A DNA stretch of 34,684 nt from Candidatus Saccharibacteria bacterium UBA2866 (GTDB lineage: Bacteria; Patescibacteriota; Saccharimonadia; Saccharimonadales; Saccharimonadaceae): the NCBI GenBank assembly GCA_002350545.1, contig DEEY01000002.1:296-34979 (forward strand), read 5' to 3'. This document shows positions 14,143 through 21,604 of this stretch, one piece after another. The notes under the pieces were generated by a model. It saw nothing but the letters and a program-made list of their open reading frames with translations. It was not told the DNA's origin and made no database searches. Position numbers and translations under genes: made by a program. Positions within the stretch are counted from its first letter, which is position 1. Each line of letters starts with the position of its first letter.

Positions 14143-14148
14143 TAAAAT
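14143..14148 (+). promoter_or_regulatory. Possible promoter -10 of infB
   Basis: TAAAAT after TGTGA, no clear -35. The leader contains an A/T hairpin TTTTTTA/TAAAAAA (14165-14171 with 14176-14182) before the ribosome site. Weak evidence. Confidence 0.4.
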
Positions 14149-14198
14149 AAAACAAGTTAAGTTATTTTTTACGTATAAAAAACATAGAAAGGAGAGCT

Positions 14199-15965
14199 AT
14201 GGAAGAAAAAACCATCCAAATTGCTGGTTCTATCACCGTCGACGAGTTAGCTACTGCGCTCGGCCTTTCTGTGACTGAATTAATTGGCACACTATTTAAA
14301 AATGGCATTGTCGCGACAATTAATCAAAGATTAGACTACGAAACCGCTCAAATTATTATTGATGAGCTAGGTATCGAAAACGTTAAACTAGAACGTAAAA
14401 ATACTTCTACTAAGACTTCTGATTTTCACCGCGAATTATCCGATAAGGCCGTTACCCGCCCACCGGTTGTGGCTGTGATGGGGCACGTCGATCACGGCAA
14501 AACTACCTTGCTAGATACTTTGCTCCATAAGAAAACTGTCGACGACGAGGCTGGCGGCATCACCCAGCACATTTCTGCCTATCAGTTAAAACACAACGAT
14601 AGACTAATTACTTTCCTAGATACTCCGGGTCACGAAGCCTTCGCTGCCATTCGTCAACATGGTGCTATGCTAACCGACATTGTGGTGATCGTAGTCGCTG
14701 CCGACGACGGCGTAAAACCCCAAACCGTTGAAGCTATTAATTTTGCTAAAACTGCCAACGCCAGAATTATTGTTGCGATCAACAAAATAGACCGCGAAGG
14801 CGCCGACGTCAATCGCACCATGGCTGACCTTTCTCAGCATGGCCTCCAACCTGAAGAGTGGGGTGGCGACATTGTTATGGTTCCAATTTCAGCCAAAATG
14901 AACCAAAACCTGGACCAGCTTCTAGATATGATTTTACTAACCGCTGATATTGAAGAATTAAAAGCCGATATTGACATCCCAGCCGAAGGTCTCGTAATTG
15001 AGTCTCACATGGAAGTTGGCAAAGGTTCAGTCGTTAACTTACTAGTTACTGGTGGCGAGCTTAAAACCGGCGAGTTTATCGTGGCAGGTAACACCTACGG
15101 TAAAGTTCGTACTATGCTAGACTGGCAGGGCAAACCAAAGGGCAAAGCCACTCCTTCCACGCCAGTTACTATTACTGGTTTTAAGGAACTACCTTCATTC
15201 GGCGACCGCTTTATTGAAGTTAAGGATGAAAAAACCGCTCGCAAAATGGCACTCCTTAACGCCCAGGCTGCTGCTGATGAAACCGCCTCCGCCAACGTCA
15301 CTAGTGGCGACCTCCTCCGTATGATGAATGTTGCTGACAACACTAAGACCTTCAACGTCATCATCAAGGGCGATGTGCTTGGCTCCGTCACTTCTGTAGT
15401 AGACAGTCTTAAACTAATTGATACCAAAGGCGAGATTACTCTAAACATTGTCAGCACCGGCGTCGGTGATATCAACGAAAACGATGTTTATATGGCAGCA
15501 GGTGGAAACACGGTAATCTATGGCTTTAATGTTTCCGTCCCAGTCAATATCAATAAAATGGCCGCTCGTGACGGCGTACCGGTTCGCACTTACAAGGTTA
15601 TCTACGAGTTGCTAGATGATGCTAAACACGAAATGGAGAACCTTCTTGACGCTGAAATCATCGAGGAGGATAAGGGGGAACTAAAGGTTCTCGGTGTTTT
15701 TCGTACTGAAAAAACCTCCATTATCGCTGGTGGCGAAATGCTTACTGGTGATGTTAAACCAGGCTATCTCGCCCGAGTAATTCGCAATAAAAAATACCTT
15801 GGCGAAGTTGAAGTTACTTCTGTTCAAAAAGAAAAAATGGATGTCAACGTTCTCGTTGCCGGCGAAACCGGCGGTCTCGCTATGAAAACCACCTCCAAAA
15901 TTGAACTTGCGATAAACGACCGTCTCAAATTCTTCACCCGCGAAGAGCACAAAAAAAGCTTGTAA
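14199..15965 (+). CDS. infB: Translation initiation factor IF-2 (short form)
   Basis: A 588-residue GTPase that places formyl-Met-tRNA on the 30S subunit. A reduced N-terminal region (1-75, one IF2N-like helical domain) precedes the G domain: G1 GHVDHGKT (95-102), G2 GITQHIS, G3 DTPGHEA, G4 NKID (195-198), G5 SAK. Domain II, the IF-2 core domain and the C-terminal tRNA-binding beta barrel follow. It is much shorter than the 890-residue E. coli protein, having lost the long N-terminal extension. AAAGGAGAG lies before the ATG. It pairs functionally with fmt and def further along, which make and remove the formyl group. Confidence 0.95.
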   Translation: MEEKTIQIAGSITVDELATALGLSVTELIGTLFKNGIVATINQRLDYETAQIIIDELGIENVKLERKNTSTKTSDFHRELSDKAVTRPPVVAVMGHVDHGKTTLLDTLLHKKTVDDEAGGITQHISAYQLKHNDRLITFLDTPGHEAFAAIRQHGAMLTDIVVIVVAADDGVKPQTVEAINFAKTANARIIVAINKIDREGADVNRTMADLSQHGLQPEEWGGDIVMVPISAKMNQNLDQLLDMILLTADIEELKADIDIPAEGLVIESHMEVGKGSVVNLLVTGGELKTGEFIVAGNTYGKVRTMLDWQGKPKGKATPSTPVTITGFKELPSFGDRFIEVKDEKTARKMALLNAQAAADETASANVTSGDLLRMMNVADNTKTFNVIIKGDVLGSVTSVVDSLKLIDTKGEITLNIVSTGVGDINENDVYMAAGGNTVIYGFNVSVPVNINKMAARDGVPVRTYKVIYELLDDAKHEMENLLDAEIIEEDKGELKVLGVFRTEKTSIIAGGEMLTGDVKPGYLARVIRNKKYLGEVEVTSVQKEKMDVNVLVAGETGGLAMKTTSKIELAINDRLKFFTREEHKKSL

Positions 15966-15983
15966 AACTCATTTTGCTTGTGC

Positions 15984-15989
15984 TATAAT
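15984..15989 (+). promoter_or_regulatory. Near-leaderless promoter of the membrane protein gene
   Basis: TGC-TATAAT, eight bases before the ATG at 15998. An ATG at 15992 is too close to the -10 to be transcribed. Confidence 0.6.
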
Positions 15990-15997
15990 TAATGCAT

Positions 15998-16549
15998 ATG
16001 GCAGAAATTAGACGAGAAAAACTTAAGAAAACACTCCTCCTGATATTCGGAGCGTTGTTGGCTATCGTAACAATCGCCGTGTTGATTACTACCATTATTG
16101 GAGCTAAGAATGGCAAAATCTCCCGTGAAGATTATTTGGCCCATTATTTCTATATCGGAATCATCATCTTCTTTTCATTGCCGCCATTTGTACTGTACTT
16201 TACTGAACGGCATGTTAAAAAATCTTTAGTTGGCCCCATGGCCAATCAGGCGCGTTCACCATCCTATTTCATCACCGGCCTTATCATAACTATTTTTGCT
16301 TTTCTGCTTTCTCAGATTGTTCAACTTCTAATTTTCCCATGCGAGGGCTTTTGTATTCGCGGCTTCGCTAAGAATTTTTACCTTCTTCCGATTGTAGCTA
16401 TTGGTATCGCCTTTACAGTATCTGGCGCCCTGACGCTCTTTAGCAAAAAACATCCCGATAATGATAAACTCAACGTCACACTCTGGATTGTCTACTTTGT
16501 TGTTTTGTTTGTTGAAGATATTACCTTCCTGTTTGACGTATTATTATAA
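15998..16549 (+). CDS. Integral membrane protein of unknown function
   Basis: 183 residues, not recognised. About five hydrophobic helices: 11-34, 48-67, 92-112, 125-145 and 158-180. The N-terminus is basic (RREKLKK), so it should start inside. A CEGFC motif lies in the loop before helix four. The start at 15998 is chosen over the in-frame ATG at 15992 because the promoter ends eight bases before it; there is no Shine-Dalgarno. The DUF5663-like gene follows after 15 bases, in one operon. Confidence 0.75.
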   Translation: MAEIRREKLKKTLLLIFGALLAIVTIAVLITTIIGAKNGKISREDYLAHYFYIGIIIFFSLPPFVLYFTERHVKKSLVGPMANQARSPSYFITGLIITIFAFLLSQIVQLLIFPCEGFCIRGFAKNFYLLPIVAIGIAFTVSGALTLFSKKHPDNDKLNVTLWIVYFVVLFVEDITFLFDVLL

Positions 16550-16564
16550 ATATAAGGAGAAAAA

Positions 16565-16852
16565 ATGGAATTTAACGAACAGTTTTTGCAAGAGATGGGT
16601 CTTTCGAGCATGCCGGAAGAGCAAAAAAAGAAATTCCTTGCTTACATCCAAGAGGAACTTGAAATACGTATCGGCGAGCGTATCGCCAAGGGGTTAACCG
16701 AGACACAACTTAACGAATTCGACATGATTACTGACCAGAACGAAGCCACCAAATGGCTTGAGAAAAACCGCCCCGACTATCGCGAAATTGTTACTCGTAC
16801 TATCGAAGAAATGAAACAAGAAATCCGCGCTAACCGAAACAAGCTTATCTAG
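16565..16852 (+). CDS. DUF5663-like small helical protein (copy 2)
   Basis: A 95-residue acidic helical protein, related to the one at 7144 by the shared pattern FL.EMG, PEEQKKKF, RI..R...GLTE.Q..EFD.ITD and P.Y.EIV...IEE.K.EI. Function unknown. AAGGAG is five bases before the ATG. As at 7144, it sits beside a membrane-protein gene, here upstream of it. Its last eight bases overlap the 3' end of fmt on the other strand. Confidence 0.72.
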   Translation: MEFNEQFLQEMGLSSMPEEQKKKFLAYIQEELEIRIGERIAKGLTETQLNEFDMITDQNEATKWLEKNRPDYREIVTRTIEEMKQEIRANRNKLI

Positions 16853-17624
16853 CGTAGCCGTTGATAAAACTTTTTGCGTCCATCGGTTTTTTGCCCTCGG
16901 GCTGCAATCTATCGATCGCAACTATACCGCCGTCAGCACAGGGAATTGAAAGCGCCGCCGTCTCACCCTGCTCTAATATATGCGCTTTTAAAATGATACA
17001 ACTTACGCCAAAGAAGGCATATTTCGGTTTTGGATAGCCCTGGTAGGCTACAATTTTCCGGAAAGTTGTCTCTGCTGTATCTGTTTTAGGTGTAAGAAGT
17101 GACATTGATTTATCTAATTTACCACAATAAGTAGCTTTAGAATCATCTTGTAAAACCGGTTCTGACAAATTCGTTAAGTTCTGGCAAATCCATTTCGCCC
17201 CTGTTTCCGCTAATGCTTTGTAAATATCATCTTTACAAAGCGGTAAATCAGATAGTGTAGTCTGATAGTAAATCGGCCCAGCATCCATCGCTTTTACCAG
17301 CTTCATTACAGATACGGAAAACTCCGTATCACCATTTAGAATCGCCGATTCGATTGGTGATGCGCCCCTATACAGGGGTAAAAGGGAAGGATGGATGTTT
17401 AAAATCCCCTCTGGTTCAAATAGCTCTAATACCTCTTTCGGAATCATCACTCCAAATGAAGCCAAAACCCCATGCGCCTCTGGCGCCTCTTTCTTAATCT
17501 GACAAACTACTTCTAGATCTTCCCGAGACCGAGCATGAAAAATCACTTCACAATTCTTCTTGATCACTTCCAGCGCGTAATCCGCTAGAGGCCCATTTCC
17601 AAAAAAAATTACCTTACTAGACAC
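16845..17624 (-). CDS. fmt: Methionyl-tRNA formyltransferase
   Basis: A 259-residue enzyme that formylates Met-tRNA-fMet with 10-formyl-THF. The formyltransferase motif NIHPSLLPLYRGASP starts at Asn76, giving the catalytic Asn76 and His78. DAGPIY supplies Asp114. A C-terminal OB-like domain follows but is short: total length is about 50 residues below the E. coli enzyme. The start is GTG at 17624, two bases after the def stop, with GAGGAG inside the end of def as ribosome site. def-fmt is one operon from the def promoter. Confidence 0.9.
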   Translation of the reverse strand: MSSKVIFFGNGPLADYALEVIKKNCEVIFHARSREDLEVVCQIKKEAPEAHGVLASFGVMIPKEVLELFEPEGILNIHPSLLPLYRGASPIESAILNGDTEFSVSVMKLVKAMDAGPIYYQTTLSDLPLCKDDIYKALAETGAKWICQNLTNLSEPVLQDDSKATYCGKLDKSMSLLTPKTDTAETTFRKIVAYQGYPKPKYAFFGVSCIILKAHILEQGETAALSIPCADGGIVAIDRLQPEGKKPMDAKSFINGYAR

Positions 17625-17626
17625 GG

Positions 17627-18199
17627 CTACTCCTCACCCCAAAGTTCATGATTGTTAGCGATTTCTTTGTCGTAATCTACTGCCTCAAGATCACCCTTGT
17701 CATTCATCCTGTAAAACGCATCTTTCACCCCCTTAATATGGTCAATAAATAAAACTCCATCTAGGTGGTCAATTTCATGAAGTAAAGTCCTCGCGAGCTC
17801 ATCTGTCGCCTTGATTCGCACCTCTGTGCCGTCCTCCAGCTTTGCTTTCACGCGCACCTTCGTAGCTCGTGGCACCATTCCGTACACCGAAGGCACAGAT
17901 AAACACCCCTCGTAATCTTTTTTAATCTTGCCCTCAGCCCTAATCACTTCTGGATTAATCAAGGCTGTAAAGGTAGCCTTCTTCTTATCAGACATATCAT
18001 CTCGGATGATAATAATTCGTTTATTTACCCCCATCTGAGGTGCCGCCATTGCCGCCGATAATTCATAAGGGTGTTCTTTTTCCCAATCGAGGGATAGTTT
18101 CCGCATATCAGAAATAATCCCGAGTATTTCATCATCGATTTCGCGGACTTTCTCTGATTTCTCCCTTAGACGCGCATCTGGCGTCGTAATTATTTTCAT
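17627..18199 (-). CDS. def: Peptide deformylase
   Basis: A 190-residue metalloenzyme that removes formyl from nascent proteins. Motif 2 EGCLSVP (97-103, metal-binding Cys99) and motif 3 HEIDH (141-145, metal His141 and His145 with catalytic Glu142) are intact. Motif 1 reads SAAMAAPQ (48-55) instead of GxGxAAPQ, so the two glycines are replaced by alanine; Gln55 is kept. A short insertion precedes motif 1. The mRNA is predicted leaderless: TATAAT ends six bases before the ATG, and that box contains the stop codon of the bile salt hydrolase gene. It is co-transcribed with fmt. Confidence 0.92.
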   Translation of the reverse strand: MKIITTPDARLREKSEKVREIDDEILGIISDMRKLSLDWEKEHPYELSAAMAAPQMGVNKRIIIIRDDMSDKKKATFTALINPEVIRAEGKIKKDYEGCLSVPSVYGMVPRATKVRVKAKLEDGTEVRIKATDELARTLLHEIDHLDGVLFIDHIKGVKDAFYRMNDKGDLEAVDYDKEIANNHELWGEE

Positions 18200-18205
18200 A
18201 AGCCT

Positions 18206-18211
18206 ATTATA
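18206..18211 (-). promoter_or_regulatory. Leaderless promoter of def-fmt
   Basis: Minus strand TGG-TATAAT, then AGGCTT and the ATG at 18199. The TAA stop of the upstream gene (18207-18209) is part of the hexamer. Confidence 0.7.
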
Positions 18212-19154
18212 CCACGATTACCTCTGTTGAGTCAAGGTCATAGTCCTTCAGTGCTATGCTCTTGATTGCCGGATCTTCATAAGTGCTATAGTAATAAGTT
18301 TGTGCTGCCGACGAATACCCACCGGTGTAAACTGTCTTTTCAAAATTACCATCCGCCATTGCCGCTCCGCCATCAATCATTGCTACACTGGTCAAGGTAT
18401 GAAATAGCCGTGAAACATTAGTAGCCTCATCTGATTGTATTGGATAATGAGTATTAAAGTAAGCTACACGAATAAAGCGATCCGTAGAATAAAAACCACC
18501 TGGTAAACCTCGCATCAACGACCCAGAACCAAATGCCGTCATCTTTGCCTCACGCCACTTTACCTCTTTCGGCATCTGTGGGAATAAGTTCATGTAGTTT
18601 CGCAAATTTTCCTTGTGCCAAGCATATCCCGGTTGATTCGTCAAAATATCTACGTCATTCTCAAAGATTTCCATCCCGGCCGCAGTATACTCCACCACAA
18701 TCGAACGCTTTGCATCTCCGATAATCCAGTGAAGTTCGGAAACCGGATATTGATCATTGATTGCTTTGGCCACAACCACAACATCAGATAAGGCTTTCTC
18801 AACCTCATCCACAGTTTTAAAATTCAATGCCACCCATAAAGGGAACTCATAAGCCGCTACATTGGTTTTTCCATCTATTGCCTCTGTTTCGTACTTTGCA
18901 TAACCTGGGAAATTAAGCCCCGCAACCGCTAACCCGTATTCATTAGCGCAGTCAAAATAAAGCGGCGTATTTTCGGCCACAATCCCCATACCAATCAAAG
19001 CTGGCGAATTAGTCATCTCGCCCAGAAACGCTGATTTATACTTATAACCACGCGGTGTCACCACCACTTTTTGCCCATAACCAGTGCTCCAGTCCAAATT
19101 TCGCCCAAAATACATATTACCATTCGCATCACTAAATCTTACCCCAGTACACAT
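18207..19154 (-). CDS. bsh: Bile salt hydrolase (choloylglycine hydrolase family)
   Basis: A 315-residue Ntn-hydrolase that would split glycine or taurine from conjugated bile salts. After removal of Met1, Cys2 is the nucleophile (MCTGVRFSD). Arg18 and Asp21 lie in FGRNLDW, Asn81 in AGLNFPGYA, Asn173 in LTNQP, and Arg226 in STDRFIRVAY, so the full catalytic set is present. From memory, YFDCANE, FPLWVA, GDAKRSIVVE and NVSRLFHTL match bifidobacterial bile salt hydrolases closely, and length is the same. Penicillin V acylase is the main alternative. AGGAGG lies six bases before the ATG. The gene sits in core genes with no mobile element, but was probably acquired by transfer. Confidence 0.87.
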   Translation of the reverse strand: MCTGVRFSDANGNMYFGRNLDWSTGYGQKVVVTPRGYKYKSAFLGEMTNSPALIGMGIVAENTPLYFDCANEYGLAVAGLNFPGYAKYETEAIDGKTNVAAYEFPLWVALNFKTVDEVEKALSDVVVVAKAINDQYPVSELHWIIGDAKRSIVVEYTAAGMEIFENDVDILTNQPGYAWHKENLRNYMNLFPQMPKEVKWREAKMTAFGSGSLMRGLPGGFYSTDRFIRVAYFNTHYPIQSDEATNVSRLFHTLTSVAMIDGGAAMADGNFEKTVYTGGYSSAAQTYYYSTYEDPAIKSIALKDYDLDSTEVIVV

Positions 19155-19187
19155 ATTTGCCTCCTAATTAATTCTTAAGTTTATTCT

Positions 19188-19193
19188 ACTATA
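19188..19193 (-). promoter_or_regulatory. Promoter -10 of the bile salt hydrolase gene
   Basis: Minus strand TGC-TATAGT; it includes the TAG stop of priA (19189-19191). It gives a leader of about 27 bases with AGGAGG. Confidence 0.55.
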
Positions 19194-21225
19194 GCAAACC
19201 TGGCGGGTCAAGCGTGACTTTAAAACTCGGATCAAGCCCAGATAAGTCCTCCAGTAAAACTTTCCGTGTTCTAGTTCGTACAATAATCTGCCAAGTGAAC
19301 CCTTTACTGGTGCGCTCATGAAATGCTGGTTGGGGTGGGGAAACAATCAGTCGCTTGTCAGCGGACAATTTTTTAACTAATTCTCGCACTTTCCGAAGTA
19401 CCACCGCCTCTGTTTTCATGGTGATTTCAATCTTTGCCACAAATCTAAACGGCGGGAATCCAGCTCGCTTTCTCTGTTTTATCATATAATCATAAAACCC
19501 CAAATAGTCTTCATTCACCGCATACTTCAAAACCGGATGCTCCGGCCGATAAGTCTGAATAAACACCTCAGCTGTATCAAGGTGACCTCGGCCCACTCTC
19601 CCAATCACCTGTGTTAGGAGCTGGAAAGTCCGCTCCTCCGCTGCGTAATCAGGGAGCGACAGGCCCGCATCCGCTTGCACTACCCCTACAGTAGCAAGCT
19701 TCGGCAAGTCTAATCCTTTTGCCAAAGTTTGTGTCCCTACTAAAATATCGACCTCACCATCCTTTACTTCTGAGTAAACTGCATCTAACCCCTCACCTTT
19801 CTTATTATCCGCATCAAATCGCTGCACCTTTGCTTTAGGGAAGAGACGCTTCAACTCATTCTCTAGAAGTTTTGTCCCAAATCCCTTGTGAATCAACCCC
19901 GGCACCCCACATTTTGGACAAGATACTGGCACTTTCATCTTAAAATCACAAGTATGGCATTTTAATTCATAGCTATCCGCATGCAAAGTTAAAGGTAGAT
20001 AACAGTTTGGGCACAGAATATCTTCTCCGCAGTTTTCGCATATGGTCAGGGGTGACGACCCTCGTCGGTTATGAAAAATCAGAGTTTGCCTCCCATTTTC
20101 CAAATTATCAGCGATTGCCTTAAGAAGGGAATTATTAAAATAGCGATTACGTGAAAATTCATCTCTGTTCTTAAAATCAACAGTTCGGATTTTCGGCTTT
20201 AACGCCGAAGATTTTGCTTTTTCCTCTAGTTTCACTATCGCCCCCCGCTTAGACGCAATATAAAAGTCTTCTACTGTCGGGGTAGCCGACCCCAATATCA
20301 ACGGACAGTTTACCACTTGAGCCATAAAACTCGCCACCCGGATTGCCGAATATTTTGGCGTATTCTCTTGATGATAGGTGGTTTCATGCTCCTCGTCAAT
20401 CATGATAAGCCCCAGTTTGAAAATCGGCGCAAACAGGGCCGATCTCGCTCCAATCACCACTAGTGGCTCATCTGAATTGAGAAGAAAGTCAAAGATTAGA
20501 TGCCTCTCCGCCTCAGTCTGCTGAGAGTGCATTACTACTACGCGTTCGCCAAATACCTCAGTAAACACCTTTACGAGCTGTCCCGTCAAGGCGATTTCGG
20601 GCACTAAAAGCATAACCGTCTTTTGCTCTAAAAGGGCCCTAGAAGCCATTTTAAGGTAGATGTTTGTTTTACCACTACCAGTAACGCCATAAAGCAGTTT
20701 CGTGGCTCCTGGAGCCTGCAAAAGGCCTTTAAGCGCATTTTTTTGGGCGGCATTAAGCGGAACATTGGCTGGAAGACGACAAGGACATTCTAACGAAGGG
20801 GCATTTCGGAGCGCGGCAGCGCGAGAATTAGCGCGCGAGCCCCGTGGCGACGGGCGCGAGCGACGCGGCCCCAAGTAGAATGTCTCGTCGTCAATGTTCC
20901 CGAACATTTGTTCGGTTTTACGCTTCCTCCTCTGTTTCTCAACCCCTCTAGGCAGTATTAAAGAGACGGCTTGACCCGACGGCACCATATAATAATCATG
21001 TATAAACTTCACGGTTTTTAACAAATGCATCGGCAGTGGCTTTGAATACAAAACTTTCAAAATTGACTTGGTCTTAAAATCCGGTTGCGCAACTTTTTTA
21101 ACAACTATGCCCGGCACTACACGTCGGCCAATCGGCACTTGGACAATTTGTCCCGGCAAAAGGGAACCATCAAAAGAATAAGTCAGCTCCTCCACCCGCC
21201 CCTCCGGTATCACCTCATAAAACAT
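19189..21225 (-). CDS. priA: Primosomal replication restart helicase PriA
   Basis: A 678-residue superfamily 2 DNA helicase that reloads the replisome at stalled forks. The N-terminal 3'-end-binding domain (1-95) is followed by a shortened linker. The helicase core has Walker A GVTGSGKT (180-187) and Walker B IDEEHETTY. The zinc region contains paired cysteines (CENCG, CPNC, CHTC, CPKC) as in all PriA. Residues about 112-150 are encoded by a GC-rich palindrome (20775-20892) and have an odd Arg/Ser/Pro/Ala composition, replacing the usual winged-helix region. The mRNA is predicted leaderless: TATAAT ends six bases before the ATG. Confidence 0.93.
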   Translation of the reverse strand: MFYEVIPEGRVEELTYSFDGSLLPGQIVQVPIGRRVVPGIVVKKVAQPDFKTKSILKVLYSKPLPMHLLKTVKFIHDYYMVPSGQAVSLILPRGVEKQRRKRKTEQMFGNIDDETFYLGPRRSRPSPRGSRANSRAAALRNAPSLECPCRLPANVPLNAAQKNALKGLLQAPGATKLLYGVTGSGKTNIYLKMASRALLEQKTVMLLVPEIALTGQLVKVFTEVFGERVVVMHSQQTEAERHLIFDFLLNSDEPLVVIGARSALFAPIFKLGLIMIDEEHETTYHQENTPKYSAIRVASFMAQVVNCPLILGSATPTVEDFYIASKRGAIVKLEEKAKSSALKPKIRTVDFKNRDEFSRNRYFNNSLLKAIADNLENGRQTLIFHNRRGSSPLTICENCGEDILCPNCYLPLTLHADSYELKCHTCDFKMKVPVSCPKCGVPGLIHKGFGTKLLENELKRLFPKAKVQRFDADNKKGEGLDAVYSEVKDGEVDILVGTQTLAKGLDLPKLATVGVVQADAGLSLPDYAAEERTFQLLTQVIGRVGRGHLDTAEVFIQTYRPEHPVLKYAVNEDYLGFYDYMIKQRKRAGFPPFRFVAKIEITMKTEAVVLRKVRELVKKLSADKRLIVSPPQPAFHERTSKGFTWQIIVRTRTRKVLLEDLSGLDPSFKVTLDPPGLL
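20775..20892. repeat. GC-rich palindromic element inside priA
   Basis: Nested inverted repeats: GACGAC (20775-20780) with GTCGTC (20887-20892), GACATTCTA (20784-20792) with TAGAATGTC (20876-20884), and GGGGC (20798-20802) with GCCCC (20868-20872). The 75-base core is about three quarters G+C, well above its surroundings. The reading frame of priA continues through it. This resembles the in-frame palindromic elements known in Rickettsia genes. Confidence 0.65.
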
Positions 21226-21231
21226 ACCCTA

Positions 21232-21237
21232 ATTATA
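21232..21237 (-). promoter_or_regulatory. Leaderless promoter of priA
   Basis: Minus strand TGA-TATAAT, then TAGGGT and the ATG at 21225. Confidence 0.7.
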
Positions 21238-21284
21238 TCACGACACCTATCTAAAAAAATCGTTGTATTTTTTACATATTCGTG

Positions 21285-21290
21285 TATAAT
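21285..21290 (+). promoter_or_regulatory. Promoter -10 of the winged-helix/recJ unit
   Basis: TG-TATAAT, ten bases before the ATG at 21301 and 22 before the ATG at 21313. Divergent from priA. Confidence 0.6.
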
Positions 21291-21300
21291 AGATTAAGTT

Positions 21301-21603
21301 ATGCGAGGTAATATGCTAGAAATCTTTGTCACTTCACGGGTGCGCCGTAAAATTTTGGTAGTTTTTGCTAAATATCCTGATTTTAAAACTCACGTCCGCG
21401 GTCTTGCCAAGCTCATCAAGGAAGACCCCGGCAATATCCAAAGGGAACTAGAGCGGATGGCTGAAGGTGGCTTTCTTGCTGTTACGAAAAAAGGAAAAAC
21501 CAAAATTTACCAAACCAACAAACAGTATCCTATTTTAAAAGAACTTCAGTCCATCGTTATCAAGAGTCAGAAAGGGAATAAACCTAGTAAAACGATAGGC
21601 TAA
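21301..21603 (+). CDS. Winged-helix DNA-binding protein (ArsR-like)
   Basis: A 100-residue protein with a winged-helix fold: VRRKILVVFAKYPDFKTHVRGLAKLIKEDPGNIQRELERMAEGGFL is helix-turn-helix-like, followed by a beta-wing (AVTKKGKTKIYQTN). It lacks the ArsR metal cysteines, so it is a generic transcription factor, possibly acting on its own divergent promoter region with priA. The start is ambiguous: ATG 21301 has a 4-base leader, while ATG 21313 is preceded by GAGG and gives a 96-residue protein. recJ follows after one base. Confidence 0.72.
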   Translation: MRGNMLEIFVTSRVRRKILVVFAKYPDFKTHVRGLAKLIKEDPGNIQRELERMAEGGFLAVTKKGKTKIYQTNKQYPILKELQSIVIKSQKGNKPSKTIG

Positions 21604-21604
21604 A

